DNA of 64,000 bases from Clostridia bacterium UC5.1-1D10 (GCA_001304995.1 BBZU01000004.1:62001-126000); one strand, 5' to 3'; counted from the stretch's first letter, positions 8,393-17,462 are shown. Translations and numbers: made by a program. Notes: generated by a model not told the origin, from the sequence alone.

Positions 8393-9883
8393 ATGAAATA
8401 CGGCGAACTCTTAAAAAAGCTGATTATTTTTACCAATACGAAAATCATGGTAATTGCCAACGAAACTGGATACGATATTTCTTATATCAGCAAATGGTGC
8501 AACAAAGGTATCCTTCCAACAACCCGCACGATTTCTGTCATCAATAAAAAGTTATCCAAAGTCTTTGCCAATGAAATCATGACACAGGATCGTCTGGATG
8601 ATTTTTTCATCTCTTTTTCTGATGTAATAGAAAACACGGAAACAAATGAGGATGATACTTTTGCCTTCTTGGCAACTTCCATTGAATCTGCCCTCAGCTC
8701 CTGTTATCGGCAGTCCTGCGCCCAGGAAAGCACATCATCCCAATTGCAGAAGTCATCCATAGAAAACAACCTCTTCTGCCATACACAAGTACTGGAAAAT
8801 ATGATTCGCAGTATTCGTCAGGTTCTGATGAAAGCAGAAAAAGAAGTCACCATCATATGGACAATCGATATTTGCAAATCTTTCCAATACCTAAACGCAC
8901 TGGAAATGGTTTCAAAAAGCCCACAAAACCGGATTCGATGTCTGGCAGCGCTGGATCTGGAAGAATTTGAAAGAAATCCGGAATATTATATGAAGCAGCT
9001 TTATCTTCTGCTGAGTAAAAACAAGACTGTATTTTTTGAATTTTATAATGGGAAAAATATGAAGCAGACCAATGCCATTGTGGTAGAAGATGCTTTTGCG
9101 GATATGCTGTCTATTGATGAACATGGAAATTTAGATTTTTCCGTAAACATTACGAATCCTGCTGACGTCAAAACATTGTTTTCTTTTTTCTGTCAAAAAA
9201 TGACTTCTCAGGAGCTTCTGCTGCGTTCCTGCACATCAAAAGAAATCAACCGTTCCTACCGAACAGAATTTTATTCCGGCAGCAAATTCCATTTCTTTAA
9301 TACATATGGATTTGAATTTCTTCTGCCACCGGAAACCATTGACCATATCGTGGATACAGCTAAGTCTTCTACAAAGCTGGATATTACAGAATCTATGATC
9401 CGTACCCTGCAAATCACATGGGAGGAAATTTTTGAAAATCAGGAAATTTCTTTTTTCTTTCTGCTCTCCTCTCTGTATGAATACATTACAACAGGAGAAA
9501 TCTACTACACGGATATTCATTACCAGCTGCAAGTTGAAGAACGAATTGCCCATATAAAAAATATCATTGAAGTATCAAAAAAGAATCCGAATATCAAATT
9601 TATCATTTTGGATGAAAACATATTCGCCAGCGATTTCATGCCGCATATATCCGTATACGCAAATGATAAAAAGATATTTATGAAAAATTACAGCGCATAC
9701 GAGACAGGAATCGGCCCGCACTTGTATATCATCCATGACAAGGAACTGATTCGAATCATTAATGCATCCACAGCACTTTCTTTGAAAAATCCTACATTAT
9801 ATAGAGAGTACAATTCTGAGGCGCTGGAACAGTTATTGGAAAAATATAAAAGCTTGATTTATCGTATGATGCATATGGCTTAA
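8393..9883 (+). CDS. Unrecognised ~496-residue protein with N-terminal helix-turn-helix, probable regulator
   Basis: I do not recognise the family. Start ATG 8393 is preceded by a G6 ribosome-binding run eight bases away; an in-frame TTG at 8312 is rejected. Residues 1-50 resemble a helix-turn-helix of the XRE/phage-repressor type (MVIANETGYDISYISKWCN, then a basic KKLSKVF segment). The rest is soluble, with no membrane segments and no recognisable catalytic motif, and rich in aromatic and acidic residues. It stands alone, divergent from the VOC-lctP-AEC operon and followed by its own terminator, which makes a sensor-regulator of that operon likely. A ligand-sensing role for the C-terminal ~400 residues is inference. 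Confidence 0.7.
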   Translation: MKYGELLKKLIIFTNTKIMVIANETGYDISYISKWCNKGILPTTRTISVINKKLSKVFANEIMTQDRLDDFFISFSDVIENTETNEDDTFAFLATSIESALSSCYRQSCAQESTSSQLQKSSIENNLFCHTQVLENMIRSIRQVLMKAEKEVTIIWTIDICKSFQYLNALEMVSKSPQNRIRCLAALDLEEFERNPEYYMKQLYLLLSKNKTVFFEFYNGKNMKQTNAIVVEDAFADMLSIDEHGNLDFSVNITNPADVKTLFSFFCQKMTSQELLLRSCTSKEINRSYRTEFYSGSKFHFFNTYGFEFLLPPETIDHIVDTAKSSTKLDITESMIRTLQITWEEIFENQEISFFFLLSSLYEYITTGEIYYTDIHYQLQVEERIAHIKNIIEVSKKNPNIKFIILDENIFASDFMPHISVYANDKKIFMKNYSAYETGIGPHLYIIHDKELIRIINASTALSLKNPTLYREYNSEALEQLLEKYKSLIYRMMHMA

Positions 9884-9906
9884 CGTAAAATTTGATCTTT
9901 TCATGA

Positions 9907-9942
9907 AAAAGCATCCAACCACACATGGCTGGATGCTTTTTC
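9907..9942 (+). terminator. Rho-independent terminator after the 8393-9883 gene
   Basis: AGCATCCA...TGGATGCT stem followed by TTTTTCTT, 24 bp after the stop codon. Confidence 0.85.
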
Positions 9943-10030
9943 TTACAAATACGCTCAATATTCTCCTTTTTTATAATGTAGAAAATTTGTTTCTGTGTCA
10001 TCTTCCCTCGCATATTATTTATCCAATAAA

Positions 10031-10066
10031 AAAGGTTCCTCTATGATAAATCATAGAAGAACCTTC
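10031..10066 (-). terminator. Rho-independent terminator of the agrDB transcript
   Basis: A 15-bp stem with one mismatch (10032-10046 with 10051-10065), TAAA loop and a T-run on the minus strand. It lies 130 bp downstream of agrB. The 314 bp between 9884 and 10197 hold only this and the preceding terminator. Confidence 0.8.
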
Positions 10067-10197
10067 TTACTGCCCCCTGCCTGACAAAAAATTCTGCTGA
10101 ATATTTCTTTTGCGTATATTAGACATGATACCATTTTCATATTTTATTTCGGACACACAATGAAAATAACATATCTATTCCCACCATTAATTCTGTT

Positions 10198-10791
10198 TTA
10201 CACAGCTGAAGTACAGTCAAGTGTATAATTTTTATATTTTCCCCATATCAGAACAATGGCCAACTGGCAAACTACGCTTACAGCTACTGCCGGGACTACA
10301 TCATTTCCCGATAAATGCAAGCCCCCTGAAACGCAGCTGATGAGTATCAGTAAGCTGTGCACTCTCTTACAATATTTCTTTTGCTCATCTAAGTCTAAAG
10401 GCTTATTTTTGTCTTGCACAGGCGCGAATTTCCAAATAATGCATGCTGCCACGATATATACCGCGATTACGTCAACCCCCATATTCTTCTGCAAAAACGC
10501 AATCAGATACAAAAGAATCACAGTTGTGACTGTTGACATCACATAGCATCTGAATTGTGTCTTTGCATGATATCCGCCTGCAAAAATTCTTAGCGGTATA
10601 AAACAAATCAGAAACAGCACACTTTCCAGAAACATATCCAAGATGATTCCTGTCAACAGAGCCGTCACCACATTTAACAGAAAAATCAGGCCTTGATAAA
10701 TGCCAAACAAGTAAATCTCCTTGTCTTCTTCATCCACGTTGCCTGCGGCTTTGATTTCTTTCCACACATTTTCCATTATTTTTTCTGTCAT
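10198..10791 (-). CDS. agrB: AgrB, accessory gene regulator peptidase/exporter
   Basis: Integral membrane cysteine endopeptidase that trims the AgrD precursor and forms the thiolactone ring of the autoinducing peptide. It has 197 residues from ATG 10791 (GAGGTGAT upstream; GTG 10800 rejected), a normal length. The catalytic pair is visible in RIFAGGYHAKTQFRCY, His75 and Cys82, followed by several membrane segments and the family stretch FAPVQDKNKPLD. It lies 26 bp after agrD on the same strand. Confidence 0.93.
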   Translation of the reverse strand: MTEKIMENVWKEIKAAGNVDEEDKEIYLFGIYQGLIFLLNVVTALLTGIILDMFLESVLFLICFIPLRIFAGGYHAKTQFRCYVMSTVTTVILLYLIAFLQKNMGVDVIAVYIVAACIIWKFAPVQDKNKPLDLDEQKKYCKRVHSLLILISCVSGGLHLSGNDVVPAVAVSVVCQLAIVLIWGKYKNYTLDCTSAV

Positions 10792-10817
10792 AGAAATCAC
10801 CTCGCACCCATAATGCC

Positions 10818-10976
10818 TTAGCTATGTTTCAGCTTTTCGCTTCCTTTAGGCATTTTAGGCTGATAATATTCGAACATGCATGTTGTGTTTACAGACAATG
10901 TTGTAACAACCAATGCCAAAGACGCAACAGCTTTCCACATGTTCGCTTTTACATTAAACCAATTCCACTTTTTCAT
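10818..10976 (-). CDS. agrD: AgrD, cyclic (thio)lactone autoinducing peptide precursor
   Basis: 52-residue precursor from ATG 10976 with GGAGGGTGA upstream. The layout is classical: an amphipathic N-terminal leader (MKKWNWFNVKANMWKAVASL), a short core, then a charged C-terminal tail recognised by AgrB. The core is NTTCMFEY with Cys33, followed by the conserved tail type YQPKMPKG. By analogy with known AgrD peptides the ring would be Cys33 to Tyr37 (CMFEY), giving a five-residue thiolactone with a short N-terminal tail. The exact cut sites are inferred. The neighbours AgrB and AgrC confirm the assignment. Confidence 0.9.
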   Translation of the reverse strand: MKKWNWFNVKANMWKAVASLALVVTTLSVNTTCMFEYYQPKMPKGSEKLKHS

Positions 10977-11084
10977 AAAATCACCCTCCGTTATCTTGAT
11001 AAAAATTTTTGTGATCCTATTATATCTAAAATATAGGGTGATTCTATAAAACACCAAAATTACCCATGTATTTTCCATTTTTGA

Positions 11085-11122
11085 CAAAAAGAGCACATCT
11101 GTCATGCGATACACTCTTTTTT
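11085..11122 (-). terminator. Terminator between agrC and agrD
   Basis: AAAAAGAG/CTCTTTTT outer stem (11086-11093 with 11114-11121) directly after the agrC stop codon. A TATAAT hexamer lies on the minus strand between here and agrD, so agrDB probably has its own, inducible promoter. Confidence 0.55.
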
Positions 11123-11124
11123 AT

Positions 11125-12390
11125 TCAGATATACATAACAATATGCACACTAAAGAATTGATTGTCCGTATTAATCATCATCTCTCCGTCATATTTATCA
11201 ATGACACGTCGCACATTGCTCAGTCCAATACCATGGGCTTCCTTTGCATTCTTTTTTGTAGAAATCAAAGTTTCTCCCCTTTTGATGATTTCCCCTTTGA
11301 ATGTATTTTTTGCGTTGATCAGAAGTATCCCCTGTCTATAACTGATTTCAATTTCAAAATTTCCTTTTTCCTGTTTGCTCAATGCCTCTATGGCATTGTC
11401 CAATAAATTCCCAATCACCACAACAAGATCAAAAGAATTGATATCTATATTCTCAGGAATCTGCATTTTTGTATCGATTGTTGCTCCTGTCGCCATCATA
11501 ATTTTCAGTTTATGATTCATCAGACCATCCAATATTGTGTTGCCAGTGCAGATATAGTCTTCCGATAATTGATATTCTCCACACAGTTTTTGAAAATATG
11601 CTTGCAGATCTGTTCTTTCTTCAGATTTTGATAATTCTTCCAATGCAATCAAGTGATTCTTAAAATCATGTCTGGCTCTTTTCAGACTGTCTTCCGTTGC
11701 ATGAATCATGTCTAATTGCTGCTGATATGCCTTATTTTGCAGCATCAATGATTGATTCTCTATTTCTACTTCATAATTGGAAACAACAATCTGATATAGA
11801 TAGAAAAAAGCGATATTGATTAAAAACAAGCAGAAAATTACGCTTACAGTAATCCATTGTTCATATCCGCCATATAAAGCCCAAATATCAGCAAACGCAG
11901 AAATGCTTGGGATCATAATCAGTACTGCCCAGCGTCCTTTTTGATAAATTCGCTCCTCTTGCCCCAAAATACTTTTTGTCAAAATAACTACGATGTAGAA
12001 CAGAAAATTACTTATGGTATATGTAATGACTTCAATGGAAGGAATGTGCCCCCAAATTAATATGGATGATCTTGAAACAATTGTTTCGCATAATATTCCC
12101 AGTAAAAAGATACAAAATACCGCAAATATCCTTTTGCACATGGTACTGTAATAAGGCAAAGTCAGAAAGAAAAACAGACACAAATTGGAAAAAACAGTGA
12201 TAATGGGAATTCGATAATGCAAATAAATAATGCTGTTGAAAAGATAATACAATATAAAAATGGTACGTTTTAATTCCTGCGAACACCGTAAATTGTCTTT
12301 GGAAAATATGGTTTCTAAAAACAGATTAATACTAAAAACACGAAATATATTCGCAATCAAATAAATCACATGACTGTATGCCAATATCAT
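11125..12390 (-). CDS. agrC: AgrC-like sensor histidine kinase (GHKL domain)
   Basis: Receptor for the cyclic peptide. It has 421 residues; the first ~200 form six or so membrane segments (peptide-sensing domain). The dimerisation segment ARHDFKNHLIALEEL with the phosphorylated His follows, then a GHKL ATPase with N-box NLLDNAIEAL and G-box HGIGLSNVRRVIDKY. Start ATG 12390 has GAGG upstream. It follows the LytTR regulator by 18 bp, a standard agrA-agrC pair in reversed order. Confidence 0.9.
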   Translation of the reverse strand: MILAYSHVIYLIANIFRVFSINLFLETIFSKDNLRCSQELKRTIFILYYLFNSIIYLHYRIPIITVFSNLCLFFFLTLPYYSTMCKRIFAVFCIFLLGILCETIVSRSSILIWGHIPSIEVITYTISNFLFYIVVILTKSILGQEERIYQKGRWAVLIMIPSISAFADIWALYGGYEQWITVSVIFCLFLINIAFFYLYQIVVSNYEVEIENQSLMLQNKAYQQQLDMIHATEDSLKRARHDFKNHLIALEELSKSEERTDLQAYFQKLCGEYQLSEDYICTGNTILDGLMNHKLKIMMATGATIDTKMQIPENIDINSFDLVVVIGNLLDNAIEALSKQEKGNFEIEISYRQGILLINAKNTFKGEIIKRGETLISTKKNAKEAHGIGLSNVRRVIDKYDGEMMINTDNQFFSVHIVMYI

Positions 12391-12408
12391 TTCTATTTCC
12401 TCACTTCA

Positions 12409-13103
12409 TTATGACATAAGATTTTCTCTGACCGTTTTTCGGTACGCTCTGCTAATGGGCAGTTCCTCATTGTTGCTCAACAGCACACTATCAAATTTAA
12501 AACGTGTTACATATTGTTTGTTTATGATAAATGATTTATGTATCTGTACAAATTCCGTATCCGGCAGATTCAGCTCTGAAAGTTTTCCATAAAAAGAGTC
12601 GCTTCCATTTCTCGTATGAACAATAATCTTTTTGTTTCACTGCTGAAATACATAATGTCCTTATATGGGATTCTGTTCTCTGCTTTTCCTGTCTTATAAC
12701 TGAAAATTTTAACTTGATGTCCCTGGAGTTCCATAGCCTTTTCTAAAATACCGATAACCTGTCTGGGTGTAAAAGGTTTAACCAAGAAATGAATAGGCCG
12801 TATCTGAAACAATTCCAGCGCATAGGATGACTTGGCAGAAATAAACGCAATCTGTGTATAATCATCCAGTAATTTTTCTCGAATATAACGCCCTACTTCC
12901 ACTCCGTTTAATCGCGCTAATTCAATATCCAGATAGATCAAATCGTATTTCTCATGATCGTCCAGTTCTTTTAACAATTCTTCTCCTGATTGAAAGCCGT
13001 CTATTTCATAATGCATTGTTTCTGTTTTGAAAAAATCATCAATGATATTCTCAATAGCGCTGCACACAGCTCCATTATCGTCACAAATTGCGATGCGAAA
13101 CAT
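12409..13103 (-). CDS. agrA: LytTR-family response regulator, AgrA-like (frameshifted)
   Basis: Response regulator partner of AgrC. Start ATG 13103 lies six bases after AGGAGGGATGAAT; a GTG at 13124 and an ATG at 13109 also lie in frame. The receiver domain contains IAICDDNG and the phospho-acceptor in YDLIYLDIE. The LytTR DNA-binding domain continues one frame over as KIIVHTRNGSDSFYGKL and SFIINKQYVTRF, ending at 12409. Restoring one base in the five-base run at 12629-12633 gives 231 residues, the usual size. It is expected to activate the agrDB promoter through paired 9-bp direct repeats, which I could not place with confidence. Confidence 0.87.
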
Positions 13104-13479
13104 ATTCATCCCTCCTAATTTCACGATTATATTCTATTTTACAATAATTTCACTTACTTTTCACCATATTTTGTGATAATAATGCACATTTCGTGTAATT
13201 TTGTATTGTAAACAGAACTCCGATATAACAAAAAGGCACAAAATCTTTTGCAAAGATTTTGTGCCTTAATAGTATTGTTTTTTTGGAGGCATTTTAAAAA
13301 TCAAGGATGTGATTTCTTTTCTTGCTCATTTATTGCCATTCCTAACATCCGCAGCACCTAAACAGTTACATCTATAAAAATAGCATATCTATCAAGGCAG
13401 CAACAAATGCTAAGAGCAATTCCTTAAAAAGGTGCATATATCGTCGCAACAATTTCTTATGCAGATTGATATATCAATT
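13104..13479. other. Intergenic region upstream of the agr operon
   Basis: 376 bp containing the agrA promoter region and the terminator at 13231-13268. No gene is seen. Confidence 0.5.
13231..13268 (-). terminator. Rho-independent terminator of the 14161-13480 genes
   Basis: AAGGCACAAAATCTTT pairs perfectly with AAAGATTTTGTGCCTT around TGCA. A T-run follows on the minus strand. It lies 210 bp beyond the small membrane-protein gene. Confidence 0.75.
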
Positions 13480-13668
13480 TTATATATCTTCTTCGTCCTC
13501 CCGCGTATCCTCTTTTGGAAGCGGATGCCATGCAGGAGGTTCTTTATGGCAGCAAAAGATTTTCTTTATCGCAGTTAATATGGATTCTACAAAATGAAAC
13601 CAGATATTCGCGAAGATCACAAACACCAAAAGAAAAATCAAAATGCCGCCAATTTCTTTCCAAAACAT
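13480..13668 (-). CDS. Small single-pass membrane protein, unknown function
   Basis: 62 residues from ATG 13668 with GAGGGATAT directly upstream; an earlier in-frame ATG at 13689 overlaps the preceding gene. One membrane segment (ILIFLLVFVIFANIWFHF) is followed by a Cys-Cys-His cluster (FCCHKEPPAWHPLP) and a very acidic end (EDTREDEEDI). It starts 8 bp after the upstream gene's stop codon, so the two are coupled. The family is not recognised. Confidence 0.65.
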   Translation of the reverse strand: MFWKEIGGILIFLLVFVIFANIWFHFVESILTAIKKIFCCHKEPPAWHPLPKEDTREDEEDI

Positions 13669-13675
13669 ATATCCC

Positions 13676-14161
13676 TCACTTTGTTGCATACTGATTCATG
13701 AAAAATTCTGTAAACGCTGCCAGTTCTTTTTCCTGAGATACATATACATACAGCTTTTCATCCTCCAGCCAATCATATGCATTGATGCCAATATAGGCTT
13801 TTTTATCAGGGTAAATGATAAAAGCATCTGTGGGATATTTATTCCGATATGCCTTCATAATTTCTGAACGTCGATAATACACAGGGTCACCGCAGCCGGA
13901 AAGATCTGGTACTGTGGGAACGACAACAATGGTTTTTGTTTCTTCGTTCCAGCCTACAATCAAATTACCAATTTTCGTTTTGCTTCCATGAACAAAGCCA
14001 TAATTGAACCATGAAACATCTTCGGTATACCCGAAAATCAGCTGATAAGTATCTCCATTTTCCACCACCTGATTGAAAAGCAGACGCATTTTCTTCGCAT
14101 TCGCATCGCTTTTCTCCATGTCGATTTCAGGCCCTTTAAACAATTTTCCGAAAAATCCCAT
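13676..14161 (-). CDS. Conserved hypothetical protein, 161 residues
   Basis: Soluble protein starting at ATG 14161 behind AGGAGGGAACAAAT. It begins MGFFGKLFKGPEID and has no signal peptide or membrane segment. The middle contains a beta-rich stretch with TKIGNLIVGWNEETKTIVVVP. I do not recognise a domain. It is translationally coupled to the small membrane protein that follows, so the two may act together at the membrane. Confidence 0.65.
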   Translation of the reverse strand: MGFFGKLFKGPEIDMEKSDANAKKMRLLFNQVVENGDTYQLIFGYTEDVSWFNYGFVHGSKTKIGNLIVGWNEETKTIVVVPTVPDLSGCGDPVYYRRSEIMKAYRNKYPTDAFIIYPDKKAYIGINAYDWLEDEKLYVYVSQEKELAAFTEFFMNQYATK

Positions 14162-14290
14162 ATTTGTTCCCTCCTAGTCATTTTTGATATTTATTGTACT
14201 GTCATTCAGAATTGTTTCTTCGTGGCAGTCTGCAAACTAAAAATAAAAAATAAAATTTTAAAAATTTGTATTTATTTTATGTATAAAGAA

Positions 14291-14314
14291 ATCCGTCTGA
14301 ATATTCGGACGGAT
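14291..14314 (-). terminator. Terminator of the TetR gene
   Basis: ATCCGTC/GACGGAT stem 13 bp after the TetR stop codon, followed by TTTCTTTAT on the minus strand. Confidence 0.65.
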
Positions 14315-14326
14315 ATGTATTTGTCA

Positions 14327-14935
14327 TTACGCCTTCAGTTTTTCCAAATGATTGATCACAGCATCAATCTGGAATTTTGTGGTTTCTTCTGCGGCTTCCG
14401 GTACAAAAATGGTAATCTCTCCGGAACAGAACGATGGATAAGAATGATTGTCAAACACAGATTGATAAACAAATTCACTCGTTCCTTGCTAGGCTCAATT
14501 CCGAAGCATTCCAGTATTTTTCCAAAAAGAACTGCCTGTTTTTTCCGAAACATTCCGTAACTTTCTTCTGACAGCCGTTGAAATAACATTCTCTGTTCAT
14601 CCAAACTCATAATGGCAAAGCCGCTTTTTGTGCCATTACAGCAGGAATATATAAACCGGCTCATGGCTTCATGCCACGTCAAAGACGGATCTGACATCAG
14701 CTGATTTACATAAGCAATGATCTTCGGCTGCTGATAATAAAGTGCTTCAATAACCAAATCTTCTTTAGTAGGAAAGAAAGAATAAAAAAAATGTGCGGGA
14801 AATGCCGACTTTCTTATAAATCTGCTCAACAGTGGTATGCTGAATCCCCTGCTCTGCCATAAGTTCCAAAGAAGCCCGAATCAAATCATCCCGAATCTGT
14901 CTGCGTTCTTCTTCCGAATAAGCAACCTTTGGCAT
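14327..14935 (-). CDS. TetR/AcrR family regulator (two compensating frameshifts)
   Basis: One-component repressor. Start ATG 14935 has GGAGGGG upstream. The N-terminal HTH reads LIRASLELMAEQGIQHTTVE, then a recognition helix ending in GISRTFFYSFFPTKEDLV. The frame is broken twice. An extra base in the A8 run at 14784-14791 shifts the central part. A missing base in the A5 run at 14405-14409 shifts it back, so the C-terminus FVPEAAEETTKFQIDAVINH ends at 14327 in the original frame. Start and stop are in frame overall (202 residues), strong evidence that the gene is intact in the cell. No target gene is adjacent; it may act at a distance or on the neighbouring small genes. Confidence 0.85.
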
Positions 14936-15024
14936 ATTCTTCTCCCCTCCAATAAATACAAATTTAAAATTTCATCTTTATTTTAACACAACAAAAAAGA
15001 GAAAACAACTATAAAATATACTGC

Positions 15025-15459
15025 TCAATCCTCCAGTTCAATAGACGCTTCTGCTGCCATTGCCAAAAGTCTCTTAAACTCCTCTCGCTCCTGCTCTGTC
15101 ATTCGTTGGGTCATTCGCTGAAAAGTCCGTTTGATTTCTTCTTTTATAAAAGGATACACCTGCCATGATTTTTCTGTGGGCTGAATGTCAAACGTACGCT
15201 TATCTTTTGCATTGGTTGTACGGATGAGGAATCCCAGCTCTACCAACTTTGTGACTGTTTTTGCGATAACACTTTTGTCCAAAGCCAAACGTTTTGTGAT
15301 TTCATCTTGTGTCAGCTGTTTGAAATCACAGATAATCAATATAACAACAGCCTGTGCTGCTGTCAGATCATGCTGTAAACAACAGTTATTGAGCCAGATA
15401 TGAGATTTTCGATACAAAATAGAAATAGATTTGAAGGGACTATCAATGATATTTGGCAT
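15025..15459 (-). CDS. MarR family transcriptional repressor
   Basis: 144-residue winged-helix repressor, full length. Start ATG 15459 has AAGGAGG upstream. The DNA-binding part is LTQDEITKRLALDKSVIAKT followed by the wing TTNAKDKRTFDIQPTEK. It is divergent from the MFS-CBS transporter. Two palindromes in the shared promoter region overlap both promoters, indicating control of itself and of the transporter, the usual logic for MarR-regulated efflux systems. Confidence 0.92.
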   Translation of the reverse strand: MPNIIDSPFKSISILYRKSHIWLNNCCLQHDLTAAQAVVILIICDFKQLTQDEITKRLALDKSVIAKTVTKLVELGFLIRTTNAKDKRTFDIQPTEKSWQVYPFIKEEIKRTFQRMTQRMTEQEREEFKRLLAMAAEASIELED

Positions 15460-15485
15460 AATAAAACCTCCTTATTTACAAAACC

Positions 15486-15514
15486 ATTATAATCTTATTT
15501 AGTGGCAATTGCAA
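15486..15514 (-). promoter_or_regulatory. marR promoter
   Basis: On the minus strand TTGCAA (-35, 15509-15514), 17-bp spacer, TATAAT (-10, 15486-15491). The -35 lies inside the left palindrome, so the repressor should shut off its own gene. Confidence 0.7.
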
Positions 15515-15521
15515 CTAGTTA
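15499..15521. promoter_or_regulatory. MarR operator O1
   Basis: Imperfect version of the palindrome at 15551-15578 (TAGTGGCAATTGCAACTA core, one mismatched pair). It sits directly before the -35 box of the transporter promoter and over the marR -35 box. Confidence 0.75.
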
Positions 15522-15550
15522 TTGACTTGTGAACTTTTCTTTGCTATATT
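15522..15550 (+). promoter_or_regulatory. Promoter of the MFS-CBS gene
   Basis: TTGACT (-35, 15522-15527), 17-bp spacer, TATATT (-10, 15545-15550): a near-consensus vegetative promoter fitted exactly between the two MarR palindromes. Confidence 0.8.
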
Positions 15551-15578
15551 AAAACTAGTGGCAATTGCCACTAGTTTT
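15551..15578. promoter_or_regulatory. MarR operator O2, perfect 28-bp palindrome
   Basis: Perfect two-fold symmetry over 28 bp centred on CAATTG (arms AAAACTAGTGGCAA and its complement). It starts at the base after the -10 box, over the transcription start site. Confidence 0.85.
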
Positions 15579-15603
15579 CGGTTTAAAAAGGAGTTGTATT
15601 CAT

Positions 15604-17288
15604 ATGGAAACCATTCAAAAAATCTGGAATAAAAAGTTTGTTCTGCTTTTTATTACCAACCTCTTGGTACTGGCAGCCTTTTACGCTTCTATCCCCATCA
15701 TTCCTGTATATTGCCAGGAAATCGGCATCACCGGTTCTGGCATCGGGATTGTATTGACTGCCATGTCTGTTGCAACCATTCTATTTCGTCCCATTGCCGG
15801 ATATCTGCTGGATAACTTCAACCGTTATCGTGTATATCTGTTGTTTCTGGCTTTATTTTGTCTGGCATTTCCCAGTTTCATCGCGTTCCCCATTTTTGGC
15901 GCGTTAATCGTGATTCGTCTGTATATGGGTGCTGTATATTCTGTCTGCGGTTCTGCCACCATGACACTAGCCAGTGATGTGCTGCCCCCTACGAAAATTA
16001 CGGAAGGCATCAGCAGATTTGCATTTACCATTTCCATCGGCATGGCAGTAGGCCCTTATGTAGGCATTCAGGTGCAGAACCACTTGGACAGCAAAGCATC
16101 TTTTCTGACAGTCTTTGCCATTTCCGTCATTGCTTTGATCTGCGTATCCTGCTGCAGAATCAAATATCCAAAAGTAAAACGAAAAAAATTCTCCATCAAA
16201 GATTCCATCTAAAATCCCGCGTTGCTCTTTATGTTCAACATGACATTTCTCATGATTCCTTATGGGGCAGTCATCGCATACTCTTCTATTTTGGCGCAGG
16301 AAAAAATCTCATGTCTTTTCTTCCTTACTTCTATATTTGCCTTGTCATCGGCATGCTGTTGTCTAAAATTTCTACACAGAAAATGATTGATGCCGGCAAA
16401 CACCGCGTACTTGTTTACATCAGCCTGATCATTCTGGTAATTACCATGACCAGCTATATCTTCCTGACAACAGGTGCACATTTGCTGATCGCAGGGTTCT
16501 TCTTTGGTATCGGTTATGGCATTTTGCAGCCACTTTTCCAATCTTTTGTTACCGGTACTACGCCTGCGCCAAAACGGGGCGTTGCCAATGCTACCTACTT
16601 ACTCTCCTACGACATCGGCATTGGCATCGGCTCCCTGCTTATGGGATGCTTGCAGGAAAGCATTGGTTTGCAGAAAGGCTTTGCATTGACAGCAATCGCT
16701 TATGTGGTTGGCGGGATTATCTATATCGTTTATTCCGACCGGTATTATCGAAAACTGAAAACAGCATCTGCGGAAGCACCTGCAAAAGAAGCCCATACAT
16801 TGGCACCCTACATGAAAAAAGAAGTATATGCCCTACAAGAAGACGCAACTGTTTATGATGCCATTGCTTTCTTCTCTGAAAAAAACATCAGCGGCGCGCC
16901 CATTCTTTCCAAAGAAGGTACTGCCATTGGTTTTATCAGCGATGGTGATATCATGCGCTACATGAAAGAAGGCAAACTAGCCCCCATGGCAACAGACAGT
17001 TCCACACTTTTTATGGAGTATCTGTGGGATCCCGACGCAGAATTCCACGAAAAAATCAACACCATCATGCATCTGAACATATTGGAAATCGGTACCAAAA
17101 AAGCCATTACCATTGACGCAGATGCATCTATCCAAGATGTCTGCAAACTATTAGGAGAATCCGGTGTGAAAAAAGTGCCTGTTTTATCAGAAAATAAAGT
17201 TGTAGGTATCCTCCTGCGCTCGGCTATCATCAACTATCTGGAAAAGCAATATCTGGAGCAAGCAAAATCTGTACACCAAGCTGGATAA
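15604..17288 (+). pseudogene. MFS transporter fused to a C-terminal CBS-domain pair (one in-frame stop, one frameshift)
   Basis: Major-facilitator membrane transporter with a cytoplasmic regulatory tail. Start ATG 15604 has AGGAG upstream. The MFS part runs to about residue 390, with six membrane segments before and six after a central loop. From about residue 400 there are two CBS modules, for example NISGAPILSKEGTAIGFISD and GVKKVPVLSENKVVGILLRS, which normally bind adenine nucleotides. TAA at 16210-16212 interrupts the frame, and one base is missing in the A6 run at 16301-16306. Repairing both gives ~561 residues. MarR operators flank its promoter, so it is probably an efflux pump induced by its substrate. 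The MFS-CBS fusion is unusual. Confidence 0.85.
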
Positions 17289-17462
17289 TGCCTTACCTAA
17301 AATGAAATGGTCTTGTAATTTAAGGGAGAAAACTAAAAAGTTTTTTGCAAATAAAAAAGTGCTTTCTCCAAAGAAAACTTTGTTTTTCCTTAATTTCTTA
17401 AAAGAAATTGCAATGGCTGCCTTCAGAAGACAGCATTCCTCATGCAATTCAGATAACAAGAA

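Noticed and set aside
5606-16212. Reassignment of TAG/TAA as sense codons
   Set aside because: Two genes have in-frame TAG or TAA, but many intact genes here end normally with these codons, so isolated mutation or error is the simpler reading.
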